From: Prosthecobacter sp.
Lineage (GTDB): Bacteria > Verrucomicrobiota > Verrucomicrobiia > Verrucomicrobiales > Verrucomicrobiaceae
Direction of reading: 5' to 3'
Length of the DNA stretch: 64,000 bases
Assembly (NCBI RefSeq): GCF_034366625.1
Contig: NZ_JAXMIH010000006.1
Location: 868,001-932,000, forward strand
The notes under the pieces are model-generated. The model saw only the letters and a program-made list of their open reading frames with translations, had not been told where the DNA came from and did not search any database. Shown piece after piece: positions 43,620-52,396 of the stretch (position 1 is the first letter of the stretch; every line of letters starts with the position of its first letter). The position numbers and the translations under genes were made by a program.

Positions 43620-44507
43620 ATGGCCGACAAGCTCGCCGACGAATTCCTGGAGTTCATGGAGGTGGAGCGCCGTTCGTCGGAGCGCACGCTGACGAACTAC
43701 AAGCTGGCGCTGCGACAGTTCCGCGAGTGGCGGGAGCCTTTCAAAGGCTGGAGCGAACTCACGGCGGATGACTTCCGTGCCTATTTGTTCGAGCTGATGA
43801 AGAAGGAACGCGGCCGGGCGACGATCCGGCTGCAATTCGCGGCGATGCGCAGTTTTTTCAAATGGCTGACGCGTCGCCGTGGCTGGAAGACGAATCCGCT
43901 ACTGGAGGTGCAACTGCCGAAGCGCGAGAAAAATCTGCCGGTGGTGCTCACGGTGGCGCAGATCGAACAAATGCTGACGCTGCCGCTGACGCAGGAAAAA
44001 TCAAAACGCGACGCGGTGTGGGCACCGGAACGTGACGCGGCGATTTTGGAGATGTTTTACAGCACGGGCATGCGCTTGAGCGAGCTGACGGCGCTGAACG
44101 TGGAGGACATCGACACCTACACCGAAACGGTGCGTGTCTTCGGCAAAGGGAAGAAGGAGCGGCTCTGTCCCGTGGGCAGCAAGGCACTGGAGGCGGTGCA
44201 GCGCTATCGTGCGAAGGCCGGCGTGCATGATGGGGCGTTGTTTCGCAGCAAGCTGGGCACGCGCATCACCACGCAGGCGGTGGACGATGTGGTGAGCAAA
44301 TACTGGCGTGCCTCAGGCCTGCCAGTGCATCTCACGCCACACAAGTTCCGCCACAGCTTCGCCACGCATCTGCTGAACAACGGCGCTGATCTGCGCAGCG
44401 TGCAGGAGCTGCTGGGCCATGCGAGCCTTTCGACGACGCAGATCTACACACACGTCTCGACGCAGCGGATGAAGGAGGTGTATGAGGCCTCGCATCCGAG
44501 GGCGTGA
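43620..44507 (+). CDS. XerC/XerD-type tyrosine recombinase
   Basis: A 295-residue site-specific recombinase. An N-terminal SAM-like core-binding domain (about 1-95) is followed by the catalytic domain with Arg152 (TGMRLSEL), His241 and Arg244 (HKFRHSFATH), His267 (GHASLSTT) and the nucleophile Tyr276 (IYTHV). The size and the full set of residues match chromosomal Xer recombinases that resolve dimers at dif; a phage-type integrase would usually be longer. It is the last gene of the NosR-like group. No dif-like site or second Xer gene was recognised in this window. Confidence 0.9.
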   Translation: MADKLADEFLEFMEVERRSSERTLTNYKLALRQFREWREPFKGWSELTADDFRAYLFELMKKERGRATIRLQFAAMRSFFKWLTRRRGWKTNPLLEVQLPKREKNLPVVLTVAQIEQMLTLPLTQEKSKRDAVWAPERDAAILEMFYSTGMRLSELTALNVEDIDTYTETVRVFGKGKKERLCPVGSKALEAVQRYRAKAGVHDGALFRSKLGTRITTQAVDDVVSKYWRASGLPVHLTPHKFRHSFATHLLNNGADLRSVQELLGHASLSTTQIYTHVSTQRMKEVYEASHPRA

Positions 44508-44513
44508 GTCTGA

Positions 44514-44612
44514 GTTGATGGTGAATGGTTGATAGTTGATGGCCAGAATTTCACCCTGCGGGACGCATGCTCTCAGCATCAGGCTATCAACCATCAACTC
44601 TCAACCATCAAC
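44514..44612. repeat. GTTGATGGT-type inverted repeat between convergent genes
   Basis: GTTGATGGT (44514-44522) and GGTTGATAG (44527-44535) are mirrored by CTATCAACC (44584-44592) and ACCATCAAC (44604-44612). It fills the spacer between the convergent recombinase and heparinase-like genes and may act as a terminator in both directions. Confidence 0.6.
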
Positions 44613-44620
44613 GCTGCGGC

Positions 44621-46945
44621 TCACTTCACCTTCACCCATTCAGCGATGGGCTGATGCGTGTGCGCCGGGGCCGTGTCGGCGACTGTGAAGGTGATGCAGA
44701 GGCTCTGCGGGCCTTTGGCCTCGGGAATGCTGGCTTTGAGGACGTTGATCTTGGTGAGGTCACGCGCCTGCGCGTCGATCTTCTCCGGTACCGGCGGCTT
44801 GGCGCTGGTAAAGGTGGCTCCGGCGGGCGAGACGATGGTGGCGAGGAGTGTCTTGCCACCCTTGGTGAGTTTGGCCGAGGTTCCCTCTGCGGCGATCTCC
44901 GCATCGGTCTGCATGCTCCAGGTCAGCGTCTTGCTGTTCTTCACCTGAAGATCGTCCTGAATGACGAGATACGGCGTCGCTCCGCGCACGACCATCACGC
45001 CGCGATGCACGTCCTTCGCGTCTTTTGAATAAGCCTTCGTCATGTCGATCACCGCCACGCCACGCTCAGGAGTGGAGGCGCTGAGAAGCACTCCGGCCCG
45101 GGCTTCCAGGTCCTGGTTGTCATCGAACATCAGTGTGTTCTGGCCTGCGGTGCCGGCGAGATAGTAGCCAAACCGTTTCGTGCGATCCGCACCTGGTTTG
45201 ACTTCATACCCCGAAACGCGGTCACCCTCCATGCCGAGTTCGATCCCCCAGCGCTGGCCGCCCGCTTCGAGCACGAAGCTGCCAATGTCGAGCTGGGCCG
45301 TGTGGTCCTCGTTTTCACCGCCTTTGACGGCGATGAAGTAATCCGTCTTCTCCCAGCCGGAGCGGGAGGTGGCCACGAAGCCGCCGGGCAGAGCGTAGTC
45401 GAGCGTGTCCGCCGTGCCATCACCTGCGGCGTGCGGGTTGTAGTAAAGGAAATTGCCGGCCAACGGGCCGAAATAGTTGGATGAAACGGGCTGCTTGGCA
45501 ACGGCTGCAACGGCGCGAATGCCGGGATTGCCATGGTTGCCACAGAGCCAGGTGGCGATCCAGGGACGTGTGGAGGCGGCACTCTTGCTGTCGCCAAAAT
45601 TGAAAGTCTGGCCGCTGGGACCGATCAGATGCATGCGTGCGATGCCGAACTGCGGGATGCCTTCCAGCAGGCTGAGACCGAGATCACGACCTGCGGCGGA
45701 TTTGAGGGTATGCGAGAGCATGGCGATGTAATCCATGACATCTTCACCAGCCTGCAGGCCCTCTGGCCATACCCCGGCGGGGGCGAAACGGGTGATGCCC
45801 TTGCCAAAGATCTTCGCGCCCGCATCTGCGGCCTTTTTGGCAACGGCAGGCTCCTCATCCACCAGAGCGATAGCGGCGATGAGCAGGGCGGTGGCGGCGG
45901 CCATCTGTTTGCCGTCGGGCGGCAGTTTGCTGTTGTCCACTTTGGGCGCGGCTTTCTTGGGGGCAGCCTTGCCTTTAGATTCCGTCTGGCCACCAGACAG
46001 GCCTTTGGCGGTGTCGGGGATTTCCTCGCCTTCGAGGTGCGCCACGAGCGCGTCGATGCCTTTCTCGGCGAGGTAGGTGCGCACGGTGGTGGCCTGCTCC
46101 GCGTTGAGCGCACTGCGGAACCAGTCATAGCCCAGGGCGGTGGCCACGACCATGTCGGTCACATTGTCGATGAGATCGGGGTGCCAGTCGCGGAAGGAGG
46201 TCTTGTCCGTGAGGGCAAGAACTTCCTGTTTGCCCTTGTCCTGCCATTTCAAATCCCCATCGCAATACGCCAGCGCCCCGACCAGACCGATGCGGTAGAT
46301 GGCCTTCGGACCCTCGCCACCGGTGTCGCCGTTGATGCGGGTGAGACCGGGATCCTGCAGCAGGTCTTCGCCAGAGGCCTTGAGCGCCTCCATCATCTTT
46401 GCCAGCACCGGATCGGCGGCGATCTGTGCCTTCAGCGCGGCCCAGCCCGCGGCGTTGTGAATCAACCGCGGGCGCACCTTGGCGATGCCGCTGAGGTAAT
46501 CATTCGCGGCGGGTGCCTTGAAAGTGGACGCGGGGATGACTTTGATCGGCGGGCGTGGCGGCGCGGGTTTGCTGGCCACCACCTTGGCACCACCCTTCGG
46601 TGTGGCAGCGGGAGGCGTGGCCGCAGGCGGTGTTCCAGCCGGCGTGGCAGGCATCGCAACCGCCGGAGCGGCGGCGGGCGCGGCCTGCATGGCGGCGTAG
46701 CGTGCCTTGGCGTATTCAAAATCCGCCGGGCTCAGCGTCGCGATGGGCACGTCGAATTCACGGCCGTCCTTCATCTTGAGCTTCAGTGTCTTTGCCACCG
46801 CATCGACGGAGACGAGCGTAGCCTCAATCTGCTTGCCGGCGGTGTTGGTCCACGGGCGATATTCTTCGGCGAGCTGGGCCTGGGCACAGGTGAGGGCAAG
46901 CAGGCCGGTGGCGACGAGGGAGCGGAAACGCAGAACAGTTTTCAT
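44621..46945 (-). CDS. Exported SHD1-heparinase II/III-like protein
   Basis: A 774-residue protein with signal peptide (1-23). Residues about 28-85 (RPWTNTAGKQIEATLVSVDAVAKTLKLKMKDG...LSPADFEYAK) match the SHD1 domain common in Planctomycetes and Verrucomicrobia. An Ala/Pro-rich linker (about 88-140) leads to an alpha-toroid region (YLSGIAKVRPRLIHNAAGWAALKA...) and a C-terminal beta-sandwich (PGGFVATSRSGWEKTDYFIAVKGGENEDHTAQLDIGSFVLEAGGQRW) typical of heparinase II/III lyases. It probably cleaves an acidic polysaccharide in the periplasm or outside. It is a single-gene unit; the catalytic residues were not resolved. Confidence 0.8.
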   Translation of the reverse strand: MKTVLRFRSLVATGLLALTCAQAQLAEEYRPWTNTAGKQIEATLVSVDAVAKTLKLKMKDGREFDVPIATLSPADFEYAKARYAAMQAAPAAAPAVAMPATPAGTPPAATPPAATPKGGAKVVASKPAPPRPPIKVIPASTFKAPAANDYLSGIAKVRPRLIHNAAGWAALKAQIAADPVLAKMMEALKASGEDLLQDPGLTRINGDTGGEGPKAIYRIGLVGALAYCDGDLKWQDKGKQEVLALTDKTSFRDWHPDLIDNVTDMVVATALGYDWFRSALNAEQATTVRTYLAEKGIDALVAHLEGEEIPDTAKGLSGGQTESKGKAAPKKAAPKVDNSKLPPDGKQMAAATALLIAAIALVDEEPAVAKKAADAGAKIFGKGITRFAPAGVWPEGLQAGEDVMDYIAMLSHTLKSAAGRDLGLSLLEGIPQFGIARMHLIGPSGQTFNFGDSKSAASTRPWIATWLCGNHGNPGIRAVAAVAKQPVSSNYFGPLAGNFLYYNPHAAGDGTADTLDYALPGGFVATSRSGWEKTDYFIAVKGGENEDHTAQLDIGSFVLEAGGQRWGIELGMEGDRVSGYEVKPGADRTKRFGYYLAGTAGQNTLMFDDNQDLEARAGVLLSASTPERGVAVIDMTKAYSKDAKDVHRGVMVVRGATPYLVIQDDLQVKNSKTLTWSMQTDAEIAAEGTSAKLTKGGKTLLATIVSPAGATFTSAKPPVPEKIDAQARDLTKINVLKASIPEAKGPQSLCITFTVADTAPAHTHQPIAEWVKVK

Positions 46946-47057
46946 GGTGGGGTCGGTTTGCTGCTAAAGCAGCCTTTGGTGGCCTGATGGTCAAGCCTAA
47001 ACGCAGACCGAAGGGCCGTGCTTGGCAGAAACTTCCATGCTCAAAAAATGAGCCCGC

Positions 47058-47681
47058 CTAGGTCCCGCTCATCAGCACAAGCCTGAAACGCCCGTCATAA
47101 CGGCCTCCCGCGTGGCGGTTGCAGCAGTGCAGGCAGGCGGTGGGACGGCGGAACTTGCGCACGCGCTGAACCGTGGTCTGGCACGCCGGGCATGTGTAAG
47201 CCAGCTTGCGTTCGATCTCGTTGCGCGGCAGCGGCAGACGGTGATGCGCCTTCTCGCCCGAAATACCGAGATCTGCACACGCCAGACGCCATTCGTGACC
47301 ATGCGGCTCGATGCGGCGGCGACCGCTGCGGTGATAGGCGATCAAATGCGCCAGCTCGTGCTTCAACGTGCGGTCCACCTGGCCTTCAAACTCACGCAGA
47401 CGCGGATTCAGCTCAATGGCCCAGCTCGGGTAGCGCGCGTAGCCCGCCGTGCTGCGCAGCCGCGCATTCCACGTCACGGTGACGAGCTTCGCACCGCCGG
47501 GAAGCTCCAGCGCCAGCAGCATCGCCCGCGTCTGTTCTTCCAACACGGCATCACGACCATCCAGCACGGCCTCCTCCGTAGGCGCAGGTGCTTCCTCAGG
47601 CTCCAGCTCACGTACCGTGCGGAACGGCATCCAGCGTGGAAGCGCTGAGAAATCGAAGCTGAGTTGGGAGAGATCGAGCAT
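47058..47681 (-). CDS. SprT-like zinc metalloprotease domain protein
   Basis: A 207-residue protein. The zinc protease motif HELAH (His108, Glu109, His112) with a third ligand in PHGHEW (about 127-129) and a C-terminal zinc ribbon (CPAC and CLHC) define the SprT/SprT-like family. Relatives include eukaryotic SPRTN, which cleaves DNA-protein crosslinks; bacterial roles are poorly known. The N-terminal 60 residues are acidic and poorly conserved. It starts three bases after the serine acetyltransferase stop and is probably cotranscribed with it. Confidence 0.82.
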   Translation of the reverse strand: MLDLSQLSFDFSALPRWMPFRTVRELEPEEAPAPTEEAVLDGRDAVLEEQTRAMLLALELPGGAKLVTVTWNARLRSTAGYARYPSWAIELNPRLREFEGQVDRTLKHELAHLIAYHRSGRRRIEPHGHEWRLACADLGISGEKAHHRLPLPRNEIERKLAYTCPACQTTVQRVRKFRRPTACLHCCNRHAGGRYDGRFRLVLMSGT

Positions 47682-47684
47682 GGG

Positions 47685-48560
47685 TTACTTCTGCTTTTTC
47701 ACCTGCACCTTGTGCTCCTGCTGTCCTAACGCGTAAAGCATGTCAGGAGCCACGGATTCGAGAATGAAAACATTCGCGCCAATCGTGCTGCGCGCGCCGA
47801 TGACCGTGTCGCCGCCGACAATCGTCGCATTCGCATACACCGTGACGTGATCTTCGAGCGTGGGATGGCGCTTCTTGCCACGCAAGGCCTGCCCGGCGGC
47901 CAGCGAGCGTGCCACGAGGCCCACGCCTTGATAAAGTTTGACGTGATTGCCCAGCGTCGCCGTCTCGCCGATCACCACACCGGTGCCGTGGTCGATGAAG
48001 AAATGCGTGCCGATCTCCGCGCCGGGATGGATGTCGATGCCCGTGCGGCCATGCGCCCACTCCGTCATCATGCGCGGGATGAGCGGCACGTTTTCTTTGA
48101 AAAGCACATGTGCCGTGCGCTGGATGGCGATCGCCTCCAGCCCCGGATACGCGAGAATGATCTCCTCAAAGCCGCGTGCCGCCGGATCACCCTCGAACGC
48201 GGCCTCCACGTCGGTTTGCAGCAGCGCCCGCACCTGCGGCAGCGCCAGCATGAAACGGCACACGAGGCCCTCGCTCTCCGTGGGAGCAATGTCGCCGTTC
48301 AACCGCACGGTGCGGCGCACTTCGACGTTCAACCGCTGGCGGATGCCCGCGACGAGCTCGTGCGTCATGAGCTGAAGCTCGTCCGATGACACGGCTTCTT
48401 CGGAAAAGAAGCCAGGAAACAAGAGGTGCAGCAGATCCTCGCACAACGACGCAATCGCCTGCTTCGACGGCAGGTTCCCGCAATCGACGTGGTTGATCCC
48501 TCCGACCTCGTGATACGAGGCCATGAGGCTTTTGACGATCTCATCCTGGCGGCAGTCCAT
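47685..48560 (-). CDS. cysE: Serine O-acetyltransferase
   Basis: A 291-residue enzyme of the serine acetyltransferase family, which makes O-acetylserine for cysteine synthesis. The helical N-terminal half is followed by the left-handed beta-helix with GRTGIDIHPGAEIGTHFFIDHGTGVVIGETATLGNHVKLYQGVGLVA, the near-invariant active-site region. The extended N-terminus resembles the EpsC/plant-type enzymes. The tail (QQEHKVQVKKQK) does not end in Ile, so the usual binding to cysteine synthase may be absent. It is divergent from the helicase gene. Confidence 0.88.
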   Translation of the reverse strand: MDCRQDEIVKSLMASYHEVGGINHVDCGNLPSKQAIASLCEDLLHLLFPGFFSEEAVSSDELQLMTHELVAGIRQRLNVEVRRTVRLNGDIAPTESEGLVCRFMLALPQVRALLQTDVEAAFEGDPAARGFEEIILAYPGLEAIAIQRTAHVLFKENVPLIPRMMTEWAHGRTGIDIHPGAEIGTHFFIDHGTGVVIGETATLGNHVKLYQGVGLVARSLAAGQALRGKKRHPTLEDHVTVYANATIVGGDTVIGARSTIGANVFILESVAPDMLYALGQQEHKVQVKKQK

Positions 48561-48669
48561 CTTCCGTGAGCGATACAGTGCTACGCGGTGGATTCAAGCG
48601 AGGCATCACACAAACCTTGGTTGCGTTCGTGTGCAGTTGTTCGTAACCAAGCCGCGCCTTGTGAATAAC

Positions 48670-51135
48670 ATGCTTCCGTCCCTCAACCAGCTCAAACTTC
48701 CCGACCCCTGGCAGCACCAGGCGGTGAATTTGTTGCGGGCGGGCACGGATGTGGTCGTCAGCGCTCCGACTGGGGCAGGGAAGACGTACATCTTTGAGCT
48801 GCTACACCAAGGGCGGCATTTGCCAGGCCCTGCGATCTACACCGTGCCGACGCGGGCGCTGGCGAATGACAAATACGCCGAGTGGAAAGAAGCGAAGTGG
48901 AATGTGGGCATCGCCACGGGTGACATCGCGGAGAATGTCGATGCGCCAGTCGTGGTGGCGACGCTGGAAACGCAGCTCGAACGCCTCGTGCGCGGCATCG
49001 GACCGGCGCTGCTCGTGATCGACGAGTATCAGATGATCTCGGATCACTCTCGCGGTGCGAACTACGAAGCGGCCATCGCACTGGCACCGGCGGACACTCG
49101 TTTGCTGCTGCTCAGCGGCTCCGTGGCGAATCCCCAGGACGTGGTGGCTTGGCTGCGTGGGCTGAATCGCCAAGCCGAGGTCGTCTTGACGAAGGAACGG
49201 CCCGTGCCGCTCGAAGAAGTGCCGATGGAGACACTGCCGCAGCGTCAGCGCCAGTTTGAAAACTACTGGCCTCGCTTTGCCGCCGCCGTGATGATCGCCG
49301 ATCTCGCGCCGCTGCTCATTTTCGCACCACGCCGCAAGGAAGCCGAGTCCATCGCACGTCGCCTCGCCGCAGATCTGCCGATGGGTGATCCGCTCGTGCT
49401 CACGCCGGAGCAGCGGGCCGTATGCGGCAAGGATCTGGCAACGTTGATCGAAAAACGCATCGCGTTTCATCACAGCGGCCTTTCGTATGGTGCGCGTGCG
49501 GGAGTAATCGAGCCGCTGGCAAAGGCGGGGCAGCTCCGCGTGATCGTGGCGACGATGGGACTGGCCGCTGGCATCAATTTCTCCGTGCGCAGCGTCCATG
49601 TGGCCGGCACGACCTACCATGACGGCCGCAGCGAGCACAAACTGGCTCCCGACGAGCTGCTGCAAATGTACGGCCGTGCCGGACGCCGTGGACTCGATGA
49701 CAAAGGCCACGTCGTCACCAGTCGCGACAGCCCCTCGATCTTCGATGCGCGGCCCGCGCGTCTGCATCGCGGTGCCTTGCTCGCATGGCCGATTTTCCTG
49801 CGCGTGATGAAGCACGCGGCCTTGAAGCAGGAAAACCCGTTTGAGGCCGCGAAACACTTCTCCGAGCGGCTTTTCGCCAAAGTCCCGCCGCTGCTCGGTT
49901 TGGAGGACTTGGAGCCGAATGTCGCGCATCCGCAGTTGGAGAATGCCAAGGCTCTGTTCGGCCTCGAAGCGACGGAGAAGCAGATTTTGAACTCGTTTGG
50001 CGACTGGGAGCGCAAACACAAGCATGCGCTGCAACGCGTGCCTTTGAGCCGTGTGCATGCCATTCTTGGTGTTCCAGCCTTCGCGGCTAAGTTTGCGCAT
50101 GGCATCGGCCGCGTCGGCAAGATCAGGCGCGAGAAAGATGTCATTTACGGCGTCGAGATCAGCCTCGGCACGCCGGAGGGAAATGACATCAAGCCCACCA
50201 AGTCGATCCGCCGCCTGCTGAAGCTGCCGCGCAAAGTAGAGACGGTGCCGCTGGAGGAAATCACAGTGCTGCATGCCGGTGATCTTGCGAACGCGATCCT
50301 CGCCAATGTTGAGGACGTGATTCAAGACGTCGCGCCCGAGTTCATCGGCACGGTGACCAAGGAGAATCTCGTGTTTGCCTGCTTCGACCTCTCGCCGGTC
50401 GAGGTGATGGCGTATGAGGACAGTCATGGACGCCTTCTCTTCTCGCCGCAGGAGCGCAGCATTGTCGTGAAGAACGAAACCGGCGTCAATACACCCGAAA
50501 CGGCCACCACAGATCGCGAACCGCGTCCCGGCTCGCCGATTCATGCCTGGCGCACACTCGGCCTCATCGACGCGGACGGCGTGCCGACACGGCGCGGTGA
50601 AATCTTCAGCTTCTTCCAGCACGGCGAGGGTTTGGCCGTCGTCGCGGCGCTGGAGGACGAAAGTTATCCTGCGGACGATCTCGTGCATCACCTGGCGAAC
50701 CTGCGCAGCGGTTCGAAGTTCGATCTGCCACTCGATTGCGGCTCCGAACGCCTTGCTGCCGTATGTCGCGGCACCTTTGGCTTCGTGAATCATCACGGTT
50801 ACCTCGAAAGCGGCCTGCCCATCGAATACGGCGAAGGCGCGGCGGAACTGCTCGATGCCATGTTGCATCCTGAACAGCCCGGTGCTCAAGATTTGAAGGC
50901 CGACATCGCCGAGGGCGACATCTCCCGCGCCTACGTCGAATGGCTCAGCCTCCTGCGCCACATCAGCCACGCGCCGGATCATCCGTGGAAGCGCTGGGTC
51001 GCACTCAAAGAAGCCGCAAAAGCCGTTTTGAAGCACCACACCAAGACCCTGCGCCACTTTTTCCACCTCGAACTCCCACCGCTGACGAACAAGCAGAAGC
51101 ATGGCAAGACACGGCATTATTTGATGGTGAAATAG
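48670..51135 (+). CDS. Ski2-like superfamily 2 helicase
   Basis: An 821-residue helicase. Walker A VVVSAPTGAGKT (about 28-39), motif Ia TVPTRALANDKYAEW, motif II VIDEYQM (DEYQ, in place of the DExH usual in this group), motif III LLSGSVAN and motif VI MYGRAGRRGLDDKGHV are in order. Ski2-like helicases unwind RNA or DNA; this one lacks the exosome-type insertions I would recognise. ATG 48670 is preferred, as it opens on PWQHQAV, the Q-like start of the core. GTG 48661 adds three residues. The C-terminal 400 residues match nothing known to me. It stands alone, followed by a large palindromic repeat. Confidence 0.85.
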   Translation: MLPSLNQLKLPDPWQHQAVNLLRAGTDVVVSAPTGAGKTYIFELLHQGRHLPGPAIYTVPTRALANDKYAEWKEAKWNVGIATGDIAENVDAPVVVATLETQLERLVRGIGPALLVIDEYQMISDHSRGANYEAAIALAPADTRLLLLSGSVANPQDVVAWLRGLNRQAEVVLTKERPVPLEEVPMETLPQRQRQFENYWPRFAAAVMIADLAPLLIFAPRRKEAESIARRLAADLPMGDPLVLTPEQRAVCGKDLATLIEKRIAFHHSGLSYGARAGVIEPLAKAGQLRVIVATMGLAAGINFSVRSVHVAGTTYHDGRSEHKLAPDELLQMYGRAGRRGLDDKGHVVTSRDSPSIFDARPARLHRGALLAWPIFLRVMKHAALKQENPFEAAKHFSERLFAKVPPLLGLEDLEPNVAHPQLENAKALFGLEATEKQILNSFGDWERKHKHALQRVPLSRVHAILGVPAFAAKFAHGIGRVGKIRREKDVIYGVEISLGTPEGNDIKPTKSIRRLLKLPRKVETVPLEEITVLHAGDLANAILANVEDVIQDVAPEFIGTVTKENLVFACFDLSPVEVMAYEDSHGRLLFSPQERSIVVKNETGVNTPETATTDREPRPGSPIHAWRTLGLIDADGVPTRRGEIFSFFQHGEGLAVVAALEDESYPADDLVHHLANLRSGSKFDLPLDCGSERLAAVCRGTFGFVNHHGYLESGLPIEYGEGAAELLDAMLHPEQPGAQDLKADIAEGDISRAYVEWLSLLRHISHAPDHPWKRWVALKEAAKAVLKHHTKTLRHFFHLELPPLTNKQKHGKTRHYLMVK

Positions 51136-51142
51136 ATGTCTC

Positions 51143-51397
51143 GATCCCGGAGGGATCAAAGAAGGTAGCCAGGGGTAAGCTCGCACAGCGAGCGCCACCC
51201 CTGGAACTTGAGAAACCCTCCATTTCATCAAGGGCGCATGCCGGTGGTATGCGAGAAGCGTTCGTGTGCCGGGCGTTGTCGCTGGGTCGGCAAAAACCTC
51301 TCGCATACCTCCGGCATGCGCCCTTTGGCAGATTGGGGTGCCAACCTGATCCAGGGGTCTTCGACCCCTGGCTAATTTCTCTGATCCCTTCGGGATC
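51143..51397. repeat. 255-bp nested palindromic element
   Basis: This fills most of the 313-base spacer between the helicase and PanE-like genes. The outer ends are GATCCCGGAGGGATC (51143-51157) and GATCCCTTCGGGATC (51383-51397), each also a small hairpin. Next inward are TAGCCAGGGGT on the left and ACCCCTGGCTA on the right, each side with its own CCAGGGGT/ACCCCTGG hairpin (51169-51204 and 51351-51371). An inner 26-bp inverted pair (51231-51256 / 51299-51324) has one mismatch. No coding capacity is evident. It looks like a small non-autonomous mobile element. Confidence 0.8.
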
Positions 51398-51448
51398 GAA
51401 TCACGTTGGGTGAGTTGAATCGGGACCGCTTCTTCGCAGACTGAATGC

Positions 51449-52396
51449 GTGTCGTCTAATATCCAACCCTCACCACGCATCGCCATCATCGGCTCCGGCG
51501 CCGTCGGTTGCTACTATGGCGGCCGGTTGGCGCAGCATGGGAACGATGTGCATTTCCTGATGCGCTCGGATTACGAGCATGTGAAGCGGCATGGGCTGAA
51601 GATTCAGAGCCATCTAGGAGACTTCGTCCTGTCGCAGGTGAACTGTCATCGCACCACGGCGGAGATCGGGCCGTGTGATCTGGTGATCATCGCGATGAAG
51701 GCGACGGCGAATGAGACATTGCTCGAACTGCTGCCGCCGCTGCTGAAACCAGACACGTTTTTGCTCACGCTGCAAAACGGCCTCGGCAGCGATGATTTCC
51801 TCGCACGACACTTTGGTTCGGAGCGTGTGTTGGGCGGCTTGTGCTTCGTGTGCATCAACCGCATCGCGCCTGGCGTGATTCATCACATCGCGCAGGGGCA
51901 GATTACGCTCGGAGAGTACAGCGGGGCTCCGCAAACGCGCACGGAAGCGCTGGCGGAGGAGTTTCGCCGTTGTGGAGTCGATTGTGTCGTCGAAGCAAGC
52001 CTCGTCATGGCGTGTTGGAAGAAACTCGTTTGGAACATTCCCTTCAACGGCCTCTCGATTGCTGCGGGTGGTAAAGACACGGCCGCTATCCTCGCGGATC
52101 CGGTCTTGGAGCAACGTGTGCGCGATTTGATGCGCGAGATTATCGTCACCGCAGGCCGGCTCGGTCACGAGATCCCGCTGGGTTTGATCGACACGATGAT
52201 CGAACGCACGCGCACCATGTCTACCTACAAGCCGAGCAGCCTCATTGATTTCCTCGCAGGCAGTGAGGTCGAACTCGAAGCGATCTGGGGTGAACCAGTG
52301 CGCCGGGCGAAAGCCGCCGGGATCGAGATGCCGAGGGTGGCGGAGCTGTATCAGCAGTTGAAGCAACGCATTGCCGCTCGAACATTGGCCGCATGA
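51449..52396 (+). CDS. 2-dehydropantoate 2-reductase family protein
   Basis: A 315-residue ketopantoate reductase-like enzyme. The NADP-binding site is IAIIGSGAVGCYYGGRLAQHG (about 11-31). KATANETLLELL and LQNGLGSDD follow, and the catalytic lysine lies in CWKKLVWNIPFNGLS. In the best-known member, PanE, the reaction makes pantoate for coenzyme A; many paralogues have other substrates. The start is GTG 51449. The gene overlaps the purine nucleoside phosphorylase gene by four bases (ATGA), an unusual pairing that gives no clear metabolic link. Confidence 0.87.
   Translation: MSSNIQPSPRIAIIGSGAVGCYYGGRLAQHGNDVHFLMRSDYEHVKRHGLKIQSHLGDFVLSQVNCHRTTAEIGPCDLVIIAMKATANETLLELLPPLLKPDTFLLTLQNGLGSDDFLARHFGSERVLGGLCFVCINRIAPGVIHHIAQGQITLGEYSGAPQTRTEALAEEFRRCGVDCVVEASLVMACWKKLVWNIPFNGLSIAAGGKDTAAILADPVLEQRVRDLMREIIVTAGRLGHEIPLGLIDTMIERTRTMSTYKPSSLIDFLAGSEVELEAIWGEPVRRAKAAGIEMPRVAELYQQLKQRIAARTLAA

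Noticed and set aside
48802-51489. 895-codon open frame on the minus strand opposite the helicase
   Set aside because: It covers the helicase core in antisense and runs through the palindromic repeat; the translated sequence matches nothing known.
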